DNA of 29,778 nucleotides from Ruminococcus sp. UBA946 (lineage in GTDB: Bacteria > Bacillota > Clostridia > Oscillospirales > Ruminococcaceae): assembly GCA_002293295.1 (NCBI GenBank), contig DBCY01000036.1:31533-61310 (forward strand), given 5' to 3'. Below, in pieces: positions 15,052 through 23,369 of the stretch (positions within the stretch are counted from its first letter, which is position 1; the number at the start of each line of letters is the position of its first letter). Below the pieces are notes generated by a model, which had not been told where the DNA came from, ran no database searches, and saw nothing but the letters and a program-made list of their open reading frames with translations. A program made the position numbers and the translations under genes.

Positions 15052-15843
15052 ATGAATATATCCGGTATAATTGGTTTTCTCGGCGCAATAGCGCTTATAG
15101 TCTACGGTATACTTGACAGCGGCGAAATCATGAATTTTTTCGACCCGGCGTCGGTATATATCGTTGTGGGGGGTACTGTCGGAGCCGTAGTATTCAATTT
15201 CCCGTTCTCTGTTCTGAAAAAAGTGCCCAGGATGATTAAAATTGCTTTTGCTCCTCCTAAATATAACCCCGAAAACTATATTACCGAAATGGTCGACCAC
15301 TGTAAAACAGCCCGGATGAAGGGCATCCTTGCCCTTGAAGAGGCGGCAAACGCCTGCCCCGACCCTTTTATGAAATCCGCCCTGATGTTAATTGTTGACG
15401 CTAACGACTCCGAAAAGGTCAAGTCAATGCTTGACGACGCCATTGACTTTATCTGCGAAAGGCATGAAAGCAATATAGCGCTTTGGTCAAAAGCTTCGGG
15501 CGTTGCGCCCGCCTTGGGTATGATAGGCACGCTTGTAGGACTTGTTAATATGCTTGTCGCAATGGACCCTACTAATCCCGATTCTGCCATGGAACTTGGT
15601 CCCGCTATGTCCACAGCGCTTGTTACAACCTTCTACGGCTGTATCATCGCTCATATTATCTGTACTCCCATAGGTAACCTCTGTAAATATAACCACAATC
15701 AGGAAGTCCTTTGCCTGCAGATAATCGAAGAGGGAACACTTGCGATTATTTCCGGAGCAAATCCCCGTTATGTTGAAGAGAAGCTTCGTATGATGCTTCC
15801 GGCAAATGACGGTAAGAAATCCAAAAAAAGCAAAGCGGAATAA
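15052..15843 (+). CDS. motA: Flagellar motor stator protein MotA
   Basis: A 263-residue inner-membrane stator subunit with four predicted helices (about 5-25, 32-50, 150-170, 185-205). The cytoplasmic loop has KTARMKGILALEEAA, bearing the conserved Arg and Glu that contact FliG. The ASGVAPALGMIGTLVGLVNML segment holds the conserved Pro of the ion channel. The Lys/Ser-rich C-terminus is cytoplasmic. ATG 15052 lies after leader module copy B. It pairs with MotB, whose gene follows after a gap containing a candidate promoter. Confidence 0.96.
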   Translation: MNISGIIGFLGAIALIVYGILDSGEIMNFFDPASVYIVVGGTVGAVVFNFPFSVLKKVPRMIKIAFAPPKYNPENYITEMVDHCKTARMKGILALEEAANACPDPFMKSALMLIVDANDSEKVKSMLDDAIDFICERHESNIALWSKASGVAPALGMIGTLVGLVNMLVAMDPTNPDSAMELGPAMSTALVTTFYGCIIAHIICTPIGNLCKYNHNQEVLCLQIIEEGTLAIISGANPRYVEEKLRMMLPANDGKKSKKSKAE

Positions 15844-15947
15844 TGAAATCTGTTCGTTTATGTGCATAATAACTAACTTTTTTACAAAATTCTTTTATAC
15901 ATATTATATTAAATTTTCATTAAGCTATAGTAATATGTGTAGTTTTA

Positions 15948-15956
15948 TGGTATAAT
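15948..15956 (+). promoter_or_regulatory. Candidate extended -10 promoter before motB
   Basis: TGGTATAAT (15948-15956) is a perfect TGnTATAAT extended -10 box in AT-rich DNA 30 bases before the motB start. No good -35 box is seen at the standard distance, which extended -10 promoters do not need. It could give extra expression of motB and the downstream export genes. Confidence 0.4.
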
Positions 15957-15986
15957 TATTTATACTAATTGCGGGGAGTGAACATA

Positions 15987-16919
15987 TTGGCCAGAAAAAG
16001 GAGCGGCGGGGAAGAACAGGGCGCCAGCTGGATGGATACATACGGCGATATGATAACTCTCGTTCTCACATTTTTTGTTCTGCTCTATTCGATGTCTTCC
16101 ATGGACGAATCAAAATGGCAGTATATCGCCGAGGCGTTTTCAAAAGGGCAGATAACCGAGAGGAAAGAAGTCAGGGTTGTGGGCGAACCTAATCCCGAAA
16201 ACGACCCCACCGCCGTTTATCAGAATGAAGTTCCCGAAATCCAGGAAGACGACAGTAAAATTGTAGATTTCGAAGATTTTTTTATGTATTTAAAGGAAGT
16301 TATACAGTCAAATAATCTGGCTGATTCCGTCAGCGTGGAAATGTCCGACGCGGGAGTTTATATGCGTTTCAGGGATAATATATTTTTCGGGGGAGACAGC
16401 GCCGTTCTGCTTGACGAGGGCAAGTACATACTTGATATTATCAGCGACGGCACAAGGCAGGTTTCCGAACAAATAAAAGCTGTCAAGGTAAGCGGTTTTA
16501 CAGCCGGAAACGTGACCTCCGCGGCTAACGAATGGGAGCTGTCTGCGGGGCGCGGCGCGTCGGTTGTTAATTATATGATTAATATCGACGCCTGTGAAAG
16601 CTATAAATTCTCTGTTGCGGGATTCGGCAAAAACCGTCCCGTCGCCGATAATGAAACCGAAGAGGGCAGAAGGCAGAACCGCAGGGTTGAAATTATCTTT
16701 CTGCGCGACGACGTTGATTATACTGACCCGGCGGTTATGCAGGAACTGATTCAGCTTCAGTTCGGTCAGGATTTTATCGGGATTACCGACCCGGAAGGAA
16801 TTACTTCACAGCCCCTGCCCGAAAACGAAACAGCTGTCACACAGCAGCCCCCGGCAAACCTTGACCCCGACAGAACCTATTATTCCAAGGAAGAACAGCT
16901 TTCATCTTCTCAGAATTAA
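15987..16919 (+). CDS. motB: Flagellar motor stator protein MotB
   Basis: A 310-residue stator subunit with one N-terminal membrane helix (about 22-40) that carries the ion-binding Asp21 in TYGDMITLVLTFFVLLYS. A plug/linker and an OmpA-like peptidoglycan domain (about 150-255) follow. In that domain the usual GHTD reads GFTA, so the ligand-binding Asp is missing, while WELSxxR is kept. A C-terminal Gln/Pro/Thr-rich tail of about 50 residues is unusual. TTG 15987 is preferred: GGGGAG at 15972-15977 lies 9 bases upstream and the protein then begins MARKRSGGEE as in homologues. A further in-frame TTG lies at 15969. Confidence 0.93.
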   Translation: MARKRSGGEEQGASWMDTYGDMITLVLTFFVLLYSMSSMDESKWQYIAEAFSKGQITERKEVRVVGEPNPENDPTAVYQNEVPEIQEDDSKIVDFEDFFMYLKEVIQSNNLADSVSVEMSDAGVYMRFRDNIFFGGDSAVLLDEGKYILDIISDGTRQVSEQIKAVKVSGFTAGNVTSAANEWELSAGRGASVVNYMINIDACESYKFSVAGFGKNRPVADNETEEGRRQNRRVEIIFLRDDVDYTDPAVMQELIQLQFGQDFIGITDPEGITSQPLPENETAVTQQPPANLDPDRTYYSKEEQLSSSQN

Positions 16920-17000
16920 TTGAACATTATCATAATAATACCTTTAAAGTATTGCCGGAATGCTTTTCTCATAGATTTCTTGTAAAGGATGGTCATACCT

Positions 17001-18008
17001 ATGGCTGATACTCTGTCTCAAAGCCAAATAGATGCCCTGCTGAACAGCTTTTCATCAGAAGGCGCAAAGGCTTTGGACGAAATAGAAGAACAGGCACAGG
17101 AACGAAAAGTCAAGAATTATGATTTCAAGATGCCGAAAAAGTTCACGAAGGAACAGCTTAATGTTATTGACAGCATCTTCGAAAACTATTCCCGTGTTCT
17201 TTCTTCTTACCTAACAAGTCTTATGCGCGTTTACTGCAAGGTTGAAGTGCTCCAGATAGAAGAACAGAACTATAAGGAATTCAATAATGCGCTCCCCGAT
17301 TATGTTATGATGGCAATGGTCAATATGGGAATCAATGACGATGATATTATTGAGACTAACAGTATACTGCAGCTTTCAAATCCGATTGCTTATACAATGA
17401 TGGACAGATTAATGGGCGGCAACGGTTCTTATACCGAAGTGACAAGGGATTTTACCGAAATTGAAGTCGGACTGCTGTCAAATGTTCTTGTGAAAATGAC
17501 CGGATTACTTAAAGACCCCTGGGGTACATATATTGACATTAACCCCGTAATCAGCGCCTTTGAAACCAATTCCCGCGTTATGCAGTCAATCTCGCCTGAC
17601 GAAGTCATTATCCTTGTTTTAATGGAAATGGAAATAAGGGATACCAAGAATACAATTTCTTTCTGTGTTCCCGCTATGAACCTTGAATCAATCATGGAAA
17701 AATTCGGCGACAGATGGTCGCGGTCGACAAAAAAACTCGACCCCAAAAAGGAAAAAGAGAGAAAGACATCTCTTCTTTCCGCTATAAAAGAATCGGAACT
17801 GAAGATTGACGCGGTACTCTGCGAAACCAAACTTGATTTATATGATGTTCTTACGCTGCAGGTAAATGATATTATTCCCCTGAATATGAACGTGGAGGAT
17901 AATATAAGAGTTAAAATAGGCAGTAATCTGTGGTTTGACGGCAAGCTTGGTATTTATAATAATAAAAAGGCAGTAAAAATAGATAATATATATAAAGAAT
18001 TGAGGTAA
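17001..18008 (+). CDS. fliM: Flagellar motor switch protein FliM
   Basis: A 335-residue C-ring protein. Residues 5-15 (LSQSQIDALLN) are the CheY-P binding peptide. The middle CheC-like domain carries GGNG (139-142), the FliG-binding loop. The C-terminal SpoA domain (about 250-335) pairs with FliY. ATG 17001 has AAAGGATGG at 16984-16992; an in-frame ATG at 16989 falls inside that site. It follows motB directly with an 81-base gap and no fliL in between. FliY starts 8 bases after its stop. Confidence 0.96.
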   Translation: MADTLSQSQIDALLNSFSSEGAKALDEIEEQAQERKVKNYDFKMPKKFTKEQLNVIDSIFENYSRVLSSYLTSLMRVYCKVEVLQIEEQNYKEFNNALPDYVMMAMVNMGINDDDIIETNSILQLSNPIAYTMMDRLMGGNGSYTEVTRDFTEIEVGLLSNVLVKMTGLLKDPWGTYIDINPVISAFETNSRVMQSISPDEVIILVLMEMEIRDTKNTISFCVPAMNLESIMEKFGDRWSRSTKKLDPKKEKERKTSLLSAIKESELKIDAVLCETKLDLYDVLTLQVNDIIPLNMNVEDNIRVKIGSNLWFDGKLGIYNNKKAVKIDNIYKELR

Positions 18009-18016
18009 CCGGAATA

Positions 18017-19321
18017 ATGAGCGATAATATTGTTATTGACGGTTTTGGCGCGGTGGAAAAAGACGCCATCGGCGAAATAATGAACATAACGATGGGTTCA
18101 GCAGCCACAGCCGTATCCAATATGCTTTCTGCCAAGGTCTGGATTACTACCCCGACTGTCTCAGTAATTAAAGCTGATGAATTATCCTTTCCGGAGCTTG
18201 AACCTTCAATTATGGTAAAAATCAGGTATACTAAAGGAGTGGCAGGGCATAATGTTCTGGTTTTAAAACAAAATGACGTCCAGATGATTTTAAATCAGCT
18301 TATGGGTCTGCCCTTGGAAGTTACCGATGATTTTCAGTTTGATGAAATGAATATTTCAGCGGTATGCGAGGTTATGAACCAGATGATGGGTTCGTCAGCT
18401 ACCGCTCTTTCCGAAATAATCGATACGACAGTCGATATTTCCACCCCCGAAGCGATTATTTCCGATGAGGAAAATATCGACAGGCTGTCTGTTCTTGAAA
18501 TAACCGGCGATGAATGCGTAGTTACCATTAAGTTTAATCTTACTATTGACGGAGCTATTAATTCAGAATTTATTTCGGTGCTGACTATAGACCTTGCTAA
18601 AGAAATGGCGGACAAGATGATGGCAGGCTACGGGGCTCAGCCTGAACCCGAGCCTGTTTCCGACAACACGGCAGCTTCTTCCGGCGGCGCTTTGTCACAG
18701 GCGGAGATTGAAGCCATGCTTGGCGGAACTTCGCCGCCGCCCGTTACACCTGTTCCTGTTAATACTCAGTCCGCGTCCGTACAGAACGCGCCGCCGGTAA
18801 ATTTGCCGCAGCAGCCGTACGGTTCGCCGGTTCCGTCCGTATCTTCTCCTCAGGCGCCGGCAGGGTATCCTCAGCAGTATACACAGCCTCCTATGTACGG
18901 CAATGACCCGAATATGATGAATATACAGCAGAACCCCATGATGTACGGTATGTATCAGCAGCCTTACCCGCCTGTAACGCAGCCCGCTATGAACGTTCAG
19001 TCAGTTCAGCTGCAAAATTTCAGTAATTACAGCAATCCCAGCCTGAGCCAGGAACAGAACGATAACCTGAGACTGCTTATGAACGTCCCGCTCGGCGTAA
19101 CTGTTGAAATCGGTTCCGCCACTAAACGCGTCAAAGATATACTGGAGTTTTCCAAGGGGACAATTATAGAACTCGAACGGCAGGAAGGCGCTCCCGTAGA
19201 TATTGTGGTAAACGGCAATCTTGTTGCAAAAGGAGATGTTGTTGTTATCGGCGCTAATTTTGGCGTAAGAATAACCGAAATAATAAAATCAAAATTTTTA
19301 GATAATTTAGGTAAGGAGTAA
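18017..19321 (+). CDS. fliY: Flagellar motor switch phosphatase FliY (CheC-like + FliN domain)
   Basis: A 434-residue C-ring protein and CheY-P phosphatase. The CheC-like domain (about 10-205) has both active sites: D16-x3-E20-x2-N23 and S114-x3-E118-x2-N121. A Pro/Gln/Tyr-rich linker (about 210-340) joins it to a C-terminal FliN/SpoA domain (about 350-430, NVPLGVTVEIG onward). A FliM-like peptide LSQAEIEAML sits inside the linker at 226-235; in Bacillus FliY such a peptide is at the N-terminus. Gaps are 8 bases after fliM and 6 bases before cheY, so translation is probably coupled. Confidence 0.95.
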   Translation: MSDNIVIDGFGAVEKDAIGEIMNITMGSAATAVSNMLSAKVWITTPTVSVIKADELSFPELEPSIMVKIRYTKGVAGHNVLVLKQNDVQMILNQLMGLPLEVTDDFQFDEMNISAVCEVMNQMMGSSATALSEIIDTTVDISTPEAIISDEENIDRLSVLEITGDECVVTIKFNLTIDGAINSEFISVLTIDLAKEMADKMMAGYGAQPEPEPVSDNTAASSGGALSQAEIEAMLGGTSPPPVTPVPVNTQSASVQNAPPVNLPQQPYGSPVPSVSSPQAPAGYPQQYTQPPMYGNDPNMMNIQQNPMMYGMYQQPYPPVTQPAMNVQSVQLQNFSNYSNPSLSQEQNDNLRLLMNVPLGVTVEIGSATKRVKDILEFSKGTIIELERQEGAPVDIVVNGNLVAKGDVVVIGANFGVRITEIIKSKFLDNLGKE

Positions 19322-19327
19322 TTACAA

Positions 19328-19690
19328 ATGGATAAAAAGATTTTACTTGTTGATGACGCTGCTTTCATGAGAATGATGATTAAGGATGCTCTCACAAAAA
19401 ACGGTTATAATAATATCATTGAAGCGGCGGACGGTGAAATTGCCTGCAAGACATATGCCGAAGAAAGACCGGACCTCGTTATCATGGATATTACAATGCC
19501 GAATAAAACAGGTATTGAAGCTCTCAGGGACATTAAATCCTCCGACCCTGCCGCAAAGATTGTAATGTGCTCCGCTATGGGTCAGGAATCCATGGTTGTT
19601 GAAGCAATCAAACTCGGAGCCCTTGATTTTATTGTAAAGCCTTTTAAAGCTGACAGGATTATTCAAACCGTTCAGAAGGTTCTCGGCTGA
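19328..19690 (+). CDS. cheY: Chemotaxis response regulator CheY
   Basis: A 120-residue single receiver domain. The acidic pair D9-D10, phosphoacceptor D54 in VIMDITMP, switch residue S82 and K104 in VKPF are all present. Phospho-CheY binds FliM and changes motor bias. It lies between fliY (its phosphatase) and fliO, the standard Firmicutes position. AAGGAG at 19313-19318 supports ATG 19328. The kinase CheA is not in this window. Confidence 0.96.
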   Translation: MDKKILLVDDAAFMRMMIKDALTKNGYNNIIEAADGEIACKTYAEERPDLVIMDITMPNKTGIEALRDIKSSDPAAKIVMCSAMGQESMVVEAIKLGALDFIVKPFKADRIIQTVQKVLG

Positions 19691-19692
19691 TT

Positions 19693-20106
19693 ATGCAAAT
19701 GGAAATATTTACTGTTTTTATTTCTCTGCTGGGAGTTATAGGTCTGATTTTTCTTACTTATTACGGCACCAGATGGTTACGGAAAAGGTTCAATACCGGT
19801 TTATTCGGCGGTCACCAAAAGGGCGTTAAAATAATTGAGGTTGCTCCGGTTGCTCAGGATAAACAGCTTATTGTCGTTACTGTAGGAAAGAAAAATCTGC
19901 TTTTAGGTGTGACCCCCGCTGCCGTCACTAAAATCTGTGATTTGGACGACGAGGATATGACTGATTTTTCACCGGCGTCTGAAAACACGGATTCAGGTTT
20001 TCTGACAAGCTTCAGAAAAACCCTTGCCGATAAGCTGCAGAATAATAACCAGCAGGATATTGATGTTAATTTTAGGGAAGAAAAGGATGGGCATGATACT
20101 GAATAA
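19693..20106 (+). CDS. fliO: Flagellar biosynthesis protein FliO
   Basis: A 137-residue protein with one N-terminal membrane helix (about 4-23) then a basic stretch YYGTRWLRKRFN and a small beta domain KGVKIIEVAPVAQDKQLIVVTVGKKNLLLGVT, the FliO/FliZ pattern. It helps FliP assemble. The ribosome site is weak (AGAAGG inside the end of cheY), suggesting translational coupling; the gap to cheY is 2 bases. Its end overlaps fliP by 14 bases. An acidic C-terminal tail is variable in the family. Confidence 0.88.
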   Translation: MQMEIFTVFISLLGVIGLIFLTYYGTRWLRKRFNTGLFGGHQKGVKIIEVAPVAQDKQLIVVTVGKKNLLLGVTPAAVTKICDLDDEDMTDFSPASENTDSGFLTSFRKTLADKLQNNNQQDIDVNFREEKDGHDTE

Positions 20107-20980
20107 ATTTATTAAATCTGTGACTGCCTTGATTTGCTTAGTTGTTACCTTTGTTTTTATTTATCCCGCCGTTCCTGTTTTTGCCACAGGCGGTGAAAAT
20201 CCTGATATTCCTGACATACAGTTTCCGCAGGAAACCCAGACACAGGCTCAGGGCGGTGATACGGAGCTTCCTTATGAGGAACCCGTTATTGATGATAACG
20301 AGGTTCAGTCTCTTTTAGACCAGGTCGGTATTACGGACGGCATAGCGTCAATTGACCTGATTATTCTTATAACAATTCTTTCCTTGGCGCCGTCCATTCT
20401 TGTAATGATGACATGCTTTACCCGTATTGTCATCGCATTTTCCTTATTGAGGAACGCAATGGGAGTTCAGCAGACGCCCCCTAATATGGTTATGATAGGT
20501 CTGGCTTTGTTTTTAACCGTGTTTATTATGAATCCTGTTATTGACGAAATGAACGAGGTTGCGTATCAGCCTTATAAAAACGGGGAATATACCTCTGACG
20601 AAGCTATAAATGCCGCTTCTGTTCCTCTGAAAACATGGATGCTTAAAAATACATCGCCGGATTCCATGGATTTTTTCCTTGCGCTTTCCGGTTCCGAAGC
20701 TTCGGTCGAAAACGAGGAAATATTCACTGAAGAAGTAAGCTTTGCAACGGTAGTTCCCGCTTTTATCCTGAGTGAGATAAAAATCGGCTTCGAAATCGGG
20801 TTCCTCCTTTATATTCCGTTCCTCATCGTTGATATTGTCGTTTCGACAGTTCTTATGTCTATGGGTATGATGATGCTTCCGCCGACTACCGTTTCCATAC
20901 CGTTCAAATTGCTAATGTTTATCCTTGCCGACGGCTGGACGCTTTTAATAGGTTCGCTTGCCGGCGGATTTTACAGTTAG
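20093..20980 (+). CDS. fliP: Flagellar biosynthesis protein FliP
   Basis: A 295-residue export-gate protein. A signal peptide (1 to about 31, ending VFA) leads to an acidic, Gln/Pro/Glu-rich segment of about 50 residues. The core follows with LVMMTCFTRIVIAFSLLRNAMGVQQTPPNMVMIGLALFLT and the C-terminal SVPFKLLMFILADGW-like helices (shown in parts: TCFTRIVIAFSLLR, QQTPPN, ILADGW). ATG 20093 is chosen since AAAAGG (20081-20086) lies 6 bases upstream; ATG 20087 directly abuts it. Confidence 0.95.
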   Translation: MILNKFIKSVTALICLVVTFVFIYPAVPVFATGGENPDIPDIQFPQETQTQAQGGDTELPYEEPVIDDNEVQSLLDQVGITDGIASIDLIILITILSLAPSILVMMTCFTRIVIAFSLLRNAMGVQQTPPNMVMIGLALFLTVFIMNPVIDEMNEVAYQPYKNGEYTSDEAINAASVPLKTWMLKNTSPDSMDFFLALSGSEASVENEEIFTEEVSFATVVPAFILSEIKIGFEIGFLLYIPFLIVDIVVSTVLMSMGMMMLPPTTVSIPFKLLMFILADGWTLLIGSLAGGFYS

Positions 20981-21040
20981 ATTGTTTAATACTGCATTGG
21001 TAATTACTTATTTTCTCTATGGACGGAGGTCTGTATTCTT

Positions 21041-21325
21041 ATGACGCAGGATATTGTTTTACAGATTTTCAGCGAAGCTATGTGGCTTGCCGTCAGGCTT
21101 TCAGGTCCCCTTCTCTTAATAAGCATGCTTGTGGGTCTTGTTATTGCGGTATTCCAGGCGGCTACTCAGATTCATGAGCAAACCCTTACTTTCGTGCCGA
21201 AGGCTCTTACTATAGTAGTGCTTTTATTCCTTCTGGCGCCTAATATGATAAATACAATGCAGACCTTTATATTAAGGATTTTTGATATTATAACCCAGGT
21301 CAGCCAGCACAGCAATGTATTATAG
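21041..21325 (+). CDS. fliQ: Flagellar biosynthesis protein FliQ
   Basis: A 94-residue export-gate protein with two membrane helices (about 15-40 and 55-80). It has the family stretch SGPLLLISMLVGLVIAVFQA followed by QIHEQTLTFVPK. The length is normal. GGAGG at 21025-21029 precedes ATG 21041 at a slightly long spacing. It sits between fliP and fliR as in nearly all flagellar and injectisome loci. Confidence 0.95.
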   Translation: MTQDIVLQIFSEAMWLAVRLSGPLLLISMLVGLVIAVFQAATQIHEQTLTFVPKALTIVVLLFLLAPNMINTMQTFILRIFDIITQVSQHSNVL

Positions 21326-21343
21326 TGTATCGGAGGGGACTTT

Positions 21344-22126
21344 TTGGATTTCTTTGATATACTTCTCGGCAACCTTGAAACAAATCTGCTGGTTTTTGCC
21401 CGTATAATCGGTATATTTGCCTTTAATCCGCTTCTTTCGAGAAGAAATATACCGGCAATGGTAAAAGCCGGAACCGCCGTTTTCATATCAGTGATTGCCG
21501 TAATGGCTGTTAATCCCGAACCTGTCGTCACCGGTGAAATTACGGGAGTTTATCTTCTTATTGCCGTAAAGGAGCTTCTGTTCGGACTTACCCTGGGTTT
21601 CATTTCGAATCTGTTTTTTATGAGCATTGAAGTCAGCGGCGAACTTATGGAAATGCAGGCGGGTCTGGGAATGGCTAAGGTCTTTGACCCCATTACGCAG
21701 ACTCAGACATCCCTGATGGGTACTATAATTCTGTTCGTAACCTATCTTTACTTTTTTACTGTGAATGCTCATTTATCATATATAAAACTGTTTGCTCTGT
21801 CCTTTGAAATACTTCCTTTGGCTGACTGGTCCTTTAATAAGGATTTAGGCTGGATTATCGCCGAGTATTTCTCCGTTGTTCTGGCTCTGGTAATTAAAAT
21901 ATCACTGCCGATAGTTATTTCCGAGCTTGTAATTCAGTTCTGCATAGGCATTCTGATGAAATCCGTACCCCAGATTCAGATTATGGTCATAAATATTCAG
22001 TTTAAAGTCGTACTGGGTCTGATAATTCTTTTTATTATCGCCCAGCCGCTGGCAGAATTTATAGATAAATATATTAACACACTTTATGAAACACTTGAAG
22101 GCGCCATTCCTTTGATTTCAGGATAA
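21344..22126 (+). CDS. fliR: Flagellar biosynthesis protein FliR
   Basis: A 260-residue export-gate protein with about six hydrophobic helices. Family features include FARIIGIFAFNPLLSRRNIPA near the start and GLGMAKVFDPITQTQTSLMG in the middle. TTG 21344 has GGAGGGG at 21332-21338 upstream. FliR completes the FliP5-FliQ4-FliR1 core and contacts FlhB, whose gene is next. Confidence 0.95.
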   Translation: MDFFDILLGNLETNLLVFARIIGIFAFNPLLSRRNIPAMVKAGTAVFISVIAVMAVNPEPVVTGEITGVYLLIAVKELLFGLTLGFISNLFFMSIEVSGELMEMQAGLGMAKVFDPITQTQTSLMGTIILFVTYLYFFTVNAHLSYIKLFALSFEILPLADWSFNKDLGWIIAEYFSVVLALVIKISLPIVISELVIQFCIGILMKSVPQIQIMVINIQFKVVLGLIILFIIAQPLAEFIDKYINTLYETLEGAIPLISG

Positions 22127-22189
22127 TTTACGGAACAGCCGCATGCGGTTAAATTCTGAAGATGCTCTTTAATGAGAGGATGATTTAAG

Positions 22190-23284
22190 TTGGCTGAGGG
22201 AAGCATGGGTGAAAAGACCGAGAAGGCAACCTCCCATAAACGGAATGAAGAACGGAAAAAAGGCAATGTCATGCAGAGCAAGGATGTCGTTACCGCCGCA
22301 TTCATCCTTATTATTTTCGGCGTTCTCCGGATTACCATAAACTTGATTTACACCGTCGCCGATTCAAGCTTTAAATACTGGTTCTCCATTTCAGGCTCAG
22401 GGATGACGGATAACGGAAGAATTATTGACGGGATGCAGACTTATGTTAAGCTTACCTTAGAAATCGGTAAGGTTGTTGCCATAGCAGCCGGGCCTACATT
22501 AGTAATTTCAATGCTTGTAAATATCTTTGCGTCAAGTATCCAGACGAAATTTATCCGGAGCAGGGAGCAGACGAAATTCAAGCTTTCAAAACTGAATCCG
22601 ATTAACGGCATAAAAAAGCTGTTTTCAATAAATTCTGTTTTTGAGCTGTTTAAGTCACTTTTAAAATTTATTATTCTGATTGTTATTGTTTACGGTGAAA
22701 TAAAGAACCGCATCCCTGAATTGATAAGACTTATTGATATGGAGCTTTTTCAGGTTCTTACATATATGTGCAGTACGATTTTCGCAATTATTATGAAAAT
22801 CGGAGTTGCTTTCATAGCGATTGCCGCAATTGATTATTTCTTCCAGAAATATAAATGGGAGAAGGATATGAAAATGACGAAGCATGAGGTTAAGGAAGAG
22901 CATAAAACCATGGAAGGGGACCCGAAAATCAAAGGCAAGCGCCGTCAAATCCAAATGCAGATGGCTATGCAGAGAATGATGCAGAACGTCCCCGAAGCCG
23001 ATGTAATAATAAGGAATCCCACCCATTACGCAGTCGCCGTCAAATATGACTCAGAAAAGAATTCGGCTCCTGTTGTAATAGCGAAGGGAGCGGATAACCT
23101 TGCTTTAAGAATAATTAAAATCGGCGAGGAGAACAATGTCACGATTGTTGAAAACAAACCCCTGGCACGCGGGCTTTACGATTCGATAAAGCTTGAGCAT
23201 GAAATATCGCCTGACTTTTATCACGCAATTTCAGAAATACTTATATTTGTTTATAATCTTAAAAATAAAAAACTTTTATATTGA
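22190..23284 (+). CDS. flhB: Flagellar export switch protein FlhB
   Basis: A 364-residue export-gate protein. The N-terminus EKTEKATSHKRNEERKKGNV is the family's cytoplasmic lead. Four membrane helices follow (about 33-55, 92-113, 150-170, 190-215). The cytoplasmic domain has the autocleavage motif N276-P-T-H279 within DVIIRNPTHYAVAVKYD. Cleavage lets FliK switch export from hook to filament proteins. TTG 22190 has GAGGATGA at 22176-22183. It is followed by flhA. Confidence 0.96.
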   Translation: MAEGSMGEKTEKATSHKRNEERKKGNVMQSKDVVTAAFILIIFGVLRITINLIYTVADSSFKYWFSISGSGMTDNGRIIDGMQTYVKLTLEIGKVVAIAAGPTLVISMLVNIFASSIQTKFIRSREQTKFKLSKLNPINGIKKLFSINSVFELFKSLLKFIILIVIVYGEIKNRIPELIRLIDMELFQVLTYMCSTIFAIIMKIGVAFIAIAAIDYFFQKYKWEKDMKMTKHEVKEEHKTMEGDPKIKGKRRQIQMQMAMQRMMQNVPEADVIIRNPTHYAVAVKYDSEKNSAPVVIAKGADNLALRIIKIGEENNVTIVENKPLARGLYDSIKLEHEISPDFYHAISEILIFVYNLKNKKLLY

Positions 23285-23369
23285 TTTGACATAAAAGTTA
23301 ATGCAGAAGGTCTGCTGCGCAAAACGGATTGACATGTAAAAATAATGAAAGGACGGCGGCGGCTGTATT

